A program made the position numbers and the translations under genes. Source: Erwinia psidii (lineage in GTDB: Bacteria > Pseudomonadota > Gammaproteobacteria > Enterobacterales > Enterobacteriaceae). Taken from it: a stretch of 64,000 nt of DNA. The stretch is taken from positions 204,285 through 268,284 of the forward strand of contig NZ_RHHM01000007.1 in assembly GCF_003846135.1 (NCBI RefSeq), read 5' to 3'. Shown one piece after another: positions 60,117 to 64,000 of the stretch (its first letter is position 1; every line of letters starts with the position of its first letter). The notes under the pieces are model-generated. The model had not been told where the DNA came from. It ran no database searches and worked only from the letters and a program-made list of their open reading frames with translations.

Positions 60117-61507
60117 AAATACACCGCCACTTCGCCCTTGCGGGCGGTGCGCTTCTGCTGGCGGTGATGCTCTGTGGAGGATGCAGCCTGCTACGTGATA
60201 CGCCACCGCCACCGCCGCAGGTGCCGGAACGCTGGCTTACCAGCCCCCAGGCCGCCACACCGGGGTACAGGGAATTCTGGTCAGCCTTTAATGAGCCGGA
60301 CCTGATGACCCTGCAGGCAAGGGCGCTGCGACAGAACAACAGCCTGAAGCTGAGCGCACTGAGCCTGAAGCTGTACCGCATCCAGGCGGATCTCTCACGC
60401 CTCAACCTGTCACCGGATGCCGCCCTGAGTGCCACCGCCGGCACCTCCCGACCGCTGACCACGGAAAACGGCATCGATCCGGCAATCAGCCGTTCGGCGG
60501 GTGCCAGCGCCTCACTTATCTGGCAGCCCGATATCTGGGGGCAGTACGGGGCCTCTGCGGAGGCTGCCGCGCTGGATGCACAGGCCGGGGAAGCCGACTG
60601 GCGCGCGGCGAGACTGACGCTGCTTGCTGCCGTGGCACAGGCTCACTGGCAGACGGGACTACTCAACCGGGTGCGCACTGACAATCTCCACAATCTTGAG
60701 GTAGCTCGTGAAACCCTGCACCTGGCTGAGGTGCGCCATCAGGCCGGTGCCACTGACATGGCGGATGTGCTGCTGGCACGCCAGCGCGTGTCTGAAGCAC
60801 AGGGAACGTTGTCGCAGACGGAGCAACAGCTGGCGGCGGCGCGGACCACGCTGACACAGCTGACGGGCGACACGCCTGAAACCCACCTGCCAGAGCTACA
60901 GGCCGTCCCGGATACGCCCCTTCCGCTGCCAGCCGCCGGTCTGCCGGTGAGCCTGCTTGCCCGTCGGCCGGATGTACGGGCCGCGGAGCTGCGGGTTCGA
61001 AGCAGTGTGGCGCGGGCGGATGCCACCCGGCTGAGCTTTTATCCGGCGTTCAGCCTGACGGGCAGCGTCGGTACCGCCAGTCAAACCCTGACCAACTATC
61101 TGAGCAACCCGGTCGGTTCACTGGCACTCTCACTGAGTTTGCCGTTTATCCAGTTCCGCACCGCACGGCTGAGTAATGAAGCGGCCGGGGTGAACGCACA
61201 GATCGCAGCCGTGCAGTTCCGTCAGACGCTGTACGCCGCCCTGCAACAGGTGGAGAACGCCCTGTCGGACCGGACGCACCTGGACGAGCAGGCCGGCTGG
61301 CTGCGGCTTCAGCTGACGCAGGCACAGGAATCAGAACGGCTGTCACAGGCCCGCTGGCTGGCTGGCGCGACGGACATACAACCCCTGCTTGACGCTCAGA
61401 CGGCACGTCAGCAGACAGAGTTGAGTCTGATGCAGAATAACCTCCAGCGACGTAGCAACGCCGCGGCACTGTATGTGGCACTGGGCGGGGATTACACCGC
61501 GGAGTGA
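60113..61507 (+). CDS. Outer-membrane factor lipoprotein (NodT/OprM family)
   Basis: Encodes 464 residues with a lipoprotein signal (LAVMLCGGC, Cys near residue 23) and two OEP repeats; family phrases LIWQPDIWGQYGASAEAA, ARETLHLAEVRHQAGATDMADVLLARQRV, SLLARRPDVRAAELRVRSSVARADATRLSFYPAFSLTGSVG. It forms the trimeric outer-membrane duct for the upstream MacA/MacB pair; it overlaps macB by ATGA, so all three are one operon, as with PvdRT-OpmQ. Confidence 0.93.
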   Translation: MKIHRHFALAGGALLLAVMLCGGCSLLRDTPPPPPQVPERWLTSPQAATPGYREFWSAFNEPDLMTLQARALRQNNSLKLSALSLKLYRIQADLSRLNLSPDAALSATAGTSRPLTTENGIDPAISRSAGASASLIWQPDIWGQYGASAEAAALDAQAGEADWRAARLTLLAAVAQAHWQTGLLNRVRTDNLHNLEVARETLHLAEVRHQAGATDMADVLLARQRVSEAQGTLSQTEQQLAAARTTLTQLTGDTPETHLPELQAVPDTPLPLPAAGLPVSLLARRPDVRAAELRVRSSVARADATRLSFYPAFSLTGSVGTASQTLTNYLSNPVGSLALSLSLPFIQFRTARLSNEAAGVNAQIAAVQFRQTLYAALQQVENALSDRTHLDEQAGWLRLQLTQAQESERLSQARWLAGATDIQPLLDAQTARQQTELSLMQNNLQRRSNAAALYVALGGDYTAE

Positions 61508-62409
61508 CACGCCCCCGGAGGGCGACGTGCATGCCCCCCGGTTGAAGTGAGCGAGTATTCATATTGCCGGACTGTCGACTGGCATTGCTCTCATCAAGGC
61601 AGGCGAGATAAGACAGGGTGATGGCGGCTCCAGAGTCTGCGGCATCATGGTTGGTTTTTCTGAAGTATTCGATACCAACATCGCTCAGGTGCTGATATTT
61701 CAACCCGCTTATTATTTACCGTTATGGCATGACCTCTTATTTTAAGTGAGGCGAAATGACTGCTGAGCGACAGGGTGAGTCTGACAACGCGCTGCAAAAT
61801 AAAATCATGCGCTAACTGCAGAAGAAAAGCGACAGCAGCAAACTTCAGTGCATATGCTGGCTTCGGGCGCGGACGGAGGTAAAGCGATCCGGCATCACAC
61901 TGAACGGTCGGGATTACGAGGCCACGGATGCTGCCTTCGTGGTGCGTCCCGATCGCTGCTCCTGTCTGCAGCCTGAGCAGCGTAAGGGCGTCAGGAAGGT
62001 TTTGGAAGGGATATCCTGCAGATGGCGCGGGACTGAGCCCGGCGGGACTGCCCGTGCGCGTCCTGGTCAACGAGGACACCCCGCTCAGGATGGTCGATGT
62101 AAAATGGGACCGACCTGTAAACAGGAAATATCGTGGTTCAACGCTTAAGGGAACGATTTCACACCTTGACTCTATTTCAGGGTAAAGGCCTGATAGCGGC
62201 GCTGAAAATTGCGTGCGTCATACCGCATAAGCGGCTGGATAACCAGGTGGTAATGAACCTGACAAGCCGAAAAGGACCTGGATTAGATCCGCCACTGAAA
62301 ATGAATCCGGTAAAGACACTCACAGAGGTAACCACATACATATTTCACCGCCTGATTGACATTTCACATTTCTGAGATTGTAAGCGGGAGCCGCCAAAAT
62401 TTTGCAATG
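61508..62409. other. Decayed region between the export operon and the ART gene
   Basis: 900 bases. Open frames on both strands (61645-62079 leftward, 61750-62160 rightward with an internal stop) look like fragments of former genes; I could not name them. No ribosome sites of note and no terminator clearly assignable to the export operon. Confidence 0.45.
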
Positions 62410-63402
62410 TTATTTCGGCATTTTAGTTGAAGTTCCCGCCTTTTTGGCAGATGCCAGGTCAAGTGCGGCAATTAACCTTTCCTGTTTTCCTGTGACAGAA
62501 GGCAAAGAAGATTCATGCAGAACTCGTTTATTAACACCATGTTTATCCACTTCTGCAAATAACACATCCATTTCAGTATTGCTTTTGTACAGGATTTCAT
62601 CTTCATCTTCACCTTCAATTGATAACTCACTAACATCCAACCCTGAATTCCCAAAAACTATCGAGATATTCCTGTCAGAATTTTTAGCGGGAAAATCATC
62701 ACCTTTACTAAATAATGTTGCCACGTCTAATTTTTTAGAGGTGGAAAGATAGCCGGCATCATGGCCTGAACTGTTCTCTGAAATATCTGAAAAAGCATCG
62801 CGTGAATCTGTACCCCGAAAAGTTTTAATCAGTTTATTATTGGTATGCATATCAAAATAAGAAGACATACCGCTATGAATCAATGAATCCCCCTTATTCA
62901 TCTCTTCGTTATTTCTGAGTGCCTTATTTAATCCGACATAACTCCCATTAGTATAAAGCCCCATAGCTAACTTCTCTCCGTCTGGAACACCAACCAGTGG
63001 GACTGAGAGATATTGCTCAGCCTCCAACCCGAAATGTTCAATTAAGTCATTGCTTAGTTTCATTGATTCTTTTGAGATGAATTCAACACTATGCACGGAT
63101 GATGAGTTATATTTTTTTTCGATATCACTCAGTTCTGCAGAATTAACCAGATTCGATATTTTGGAGATTTTTCCCAAAAAAATATCATATTTTTCCGAAC
63201 GTTTCATTTCGTTTTTTTCATACTTAACAATGTGATTTAACTTAGGGTTGTTTGATGAGTTTTTTATTTGCAATAACTTCATTGCAAATTTAATATCAGT
63301 AGGTGAGTGATTTTTTTTAGCTAATTCAACTGCTGATTCAGTACTCTTAAATATACGCGATTTTATGTAAAGAGCCAGGGAGGAGTTTTCTAAACTAATC
63401 AT
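62410..63402 (-). CDS. Mono-ADP-ribosyltransferase of the R-S-E class (candidate effector/toxin)
   Basis: Encodes 330 residues. The C-terminal half has the ART fold signatures in order: YVGLNKALRNN (about 155-165), FRG with Arg196, YLSTS with Ser220-Thr221-Ser222, and E-x-E as Glu267-Asp-Glu269 (EDEDEILY). These match arginine-specific C2/C3-type transferases such as SpvB, AexT or HopU1, which move ADP-ribose from NAD to host proteins. The N-terminal 130 residues are helical, Lys/Ser-rich, without Sec signal, consistent with a type III-like secretion or chaperone region (inference). Very AT-rich against GC-rich neighbours, so probably acquired. No hrp box seen upstream. AGG precedes the ATG. 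Confidence 0.82.
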   Translation of the reverse strand: MISLENSSLALYIKSRIFKSTESAVELAKKNHSPTDIKFAMKLLQIKNSSNNPKLNHIVKYEKNEMKRSEKYDIFLGKISKISNLVNSAELSDIEKKYNSSSVHSVEFISKESMKLSNDLIEHFGLEAEQYLSVPLVGVPDGEKLAMGLYTNGSYVGLNKALRNNEEMNKGDSLIHSGMSSYFDMHTNNKLIKTFRGTDSRDAFSDISENSSGHDAGYLSTSKKLDVATLFSKGDDFPAKNSDRNISIVFGNSGLDVSELSIEGEDEDEILYKSNTEMDVLFAEVDKHGVNKRVLHESSLPSVTGKQERLIAALDLASAKKAGTSTKMPK

Positions 63403-64000
63403 CGATTTTACCTTTTAAAGAAATGTTAAGATAAATATATTGGCTATTTTATAAAGACCTCTCCTTGATTTCATACAAAAAAAGCTTTTTTTGTATGAAA
63501 GGATAGTGAAACGCTCAGTTTTTTTTGGAGACTACATTCTTTGAAACAAAGGAAAACAGGATCGTCATGCCGGACAATTGGGTCGCTTGCCCAGGCTCCA
63601 ACAACCGGAGAACGCCCATTCAGTTTTATTATGCAGGTTATCCATATGCATCCTGATATCTGTAACCATCATAAAATGCAGGTAATTTACTACTATGTAA
63701 AATAAAGGACGTTATATTGTAATCTGGTGATGACAGTGTATACCCATTGGGTATTCGACGCACCGCTGACGGTGCTGATTGTTACACACGCCCTTTTTGC
63801 AGGGCTGACAGAATAATTTGTTCCGGGATCCGCATATTCATTCCTTATGATTATGTGAAAGTGTCCGCTAAATAACTTATATGGACACCTCTCCGATGCA
63901 AGCACCGGCAGGTCTCTTTCTGACAAAGTAGCCACACACATATATCCGGCTTCGTGAGCCCCGATGAACATCCGTACTCTCTGTCCTCATTAGTGCCATG
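63403..64000. other. Right-edge region upstream of the ART gene
   Basis: AT-rich 5' region of the ART gene with a 32-bp perfect palindrome (listed separately). Further right, GTGTCC ... GGACAC (about 63858-63889) is an inverted repeat in what may be an insertion-sequence end. Open frames near 63693-63971 have no recognisable family. No complete gene seen. Confidence 0.45.
63469..63500. promoter_or_regulatory. 32-bp perfect palindrome upstream of the ART gene
   Basis: TTTCATACAAAAAAAG followed directly by its exact complement (axis between 63484 and 63485), 67 bases upstream of the ART start. It could be a regulator site, a cruciform, or a terminator isolating the gene. Confidence 0.6.

Noticed and set aside
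61645..62160. Frames on both strands after the export operon, possibly transposase or phage relics
   Set aside because: The rightward one has an internal stop and neither matches a family I can name; described only as decayed DNA.
63403..63700. Search for an hrp box (GGAACC-N15/16-CCAC) upstream of the ART gene
   Set aside because: No match on the minus strand; the effector idea therefore rests on the protein, not on the promoter.
63693..63971. 92-codon leftward frame at the right edge with a GTGTCC/GGACAC inverted repeat
   Set aside because: No family recognised and the region is cut by the window edge; an insertion-sequence end is possible but unproven.
1..64000. tRNA, rRNA, CRISPR array or prophage integrase
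   Set aside because: None could be recognised on either strand by reading; a covariance-model scan was not possible.

Overview
The window reads as chromosome of an enterobacterium, most likely an Erwiniaceae member (Erwinia/Pantoea type). The core genes are close to E. coli ones and keep two E. coli neighbourhoods, here joined together: bglX ... pbpG-yohD, and rhlE / ybhQ-ybhP-clsB-ybhN-ybhL / moaEDCBA-ybhK-uvrB-bioDCFB-bioA-ybhB-pgl-ybhA-modCBA-acrZ. Accessory genes between these blocks (a C-nucleoside/pigment cluster, transposase remnants, an ADP-ribosyltransferase) suit a plant- or host-associated lifestyle. The family assignment is inference; no rRNA or tRNA gene was seen.

1-10.3 kb: the 5' part of bglX, then a compact natural-product cluster. 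Leftward genes encode a uracil phosphoribosyltransferase, an EamA transporter, a HAD phosphatase and a small membrane protein. Rightward genes encode a PecS-like MarR regulator, a 1296-residue indigoidine-synthetase-type NRPS (A-Ox-T-TE), a pseudouridine-5'-phosphate glycosidase and a 4-oxalocrotonate-tautomerase-like protein. The NRPS, PsuG-type enzyme, phosphatase, UPRT and transporter are the functions of the described minimycin set (MinA, MinB, MinC N-domain, MinD, MinT), so the product may be the C-nucleoside antibiotic minimycin, the blue pigment indigoidine, or both. A nested double-dyad operator candidate lies between the divergent arms.

10.3-26 kb: MscS-type channel, pbpG, an unknown gene, a MITE-like repeat, yohD, a GH15 glucosidase, an ErfK-type L,D-transpeptidase, an IS200 transposase scrap, a chemoreceptor with a flagellar sigma-28 promoter, a YhhS-type MFS transporter, dusC and rhlE.

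26-41 kb: ybhQ, the ybhP-clsB-ybhN membrane-lipid operon, ybhL, yaiW, the moaABCDE operon with a structured leader (probable Moco riboswitch), ybhK, a frameshifted small gene, a decayed IS10-like transposase, and uvrB with a LexA box and paired DnaA boxes. An orphan UrtE-like ATPase with a damaged signature motif and an unknown small protein separate uvrB from bioD.

42-55 kb: the biotin operon with a BirA-operator-like site between divergent bioB and bioA, a curA / DJ-1 / ybhB operon, pgl, ybhA, and modABC with a ModE-type site next to acrZ. modE is not seen.

55-64 kb: accessory DNA with a small secreted protein, a second MITE copy, a GC-rich MacA-MacB-outer membrane factor export operon, decayed sequence, and an AT-rich gene for a mono-ADP-ribosyltransferase of the R-S-E class (candidate effector or toxin) with a 32-bp perfect palindrome upstream.
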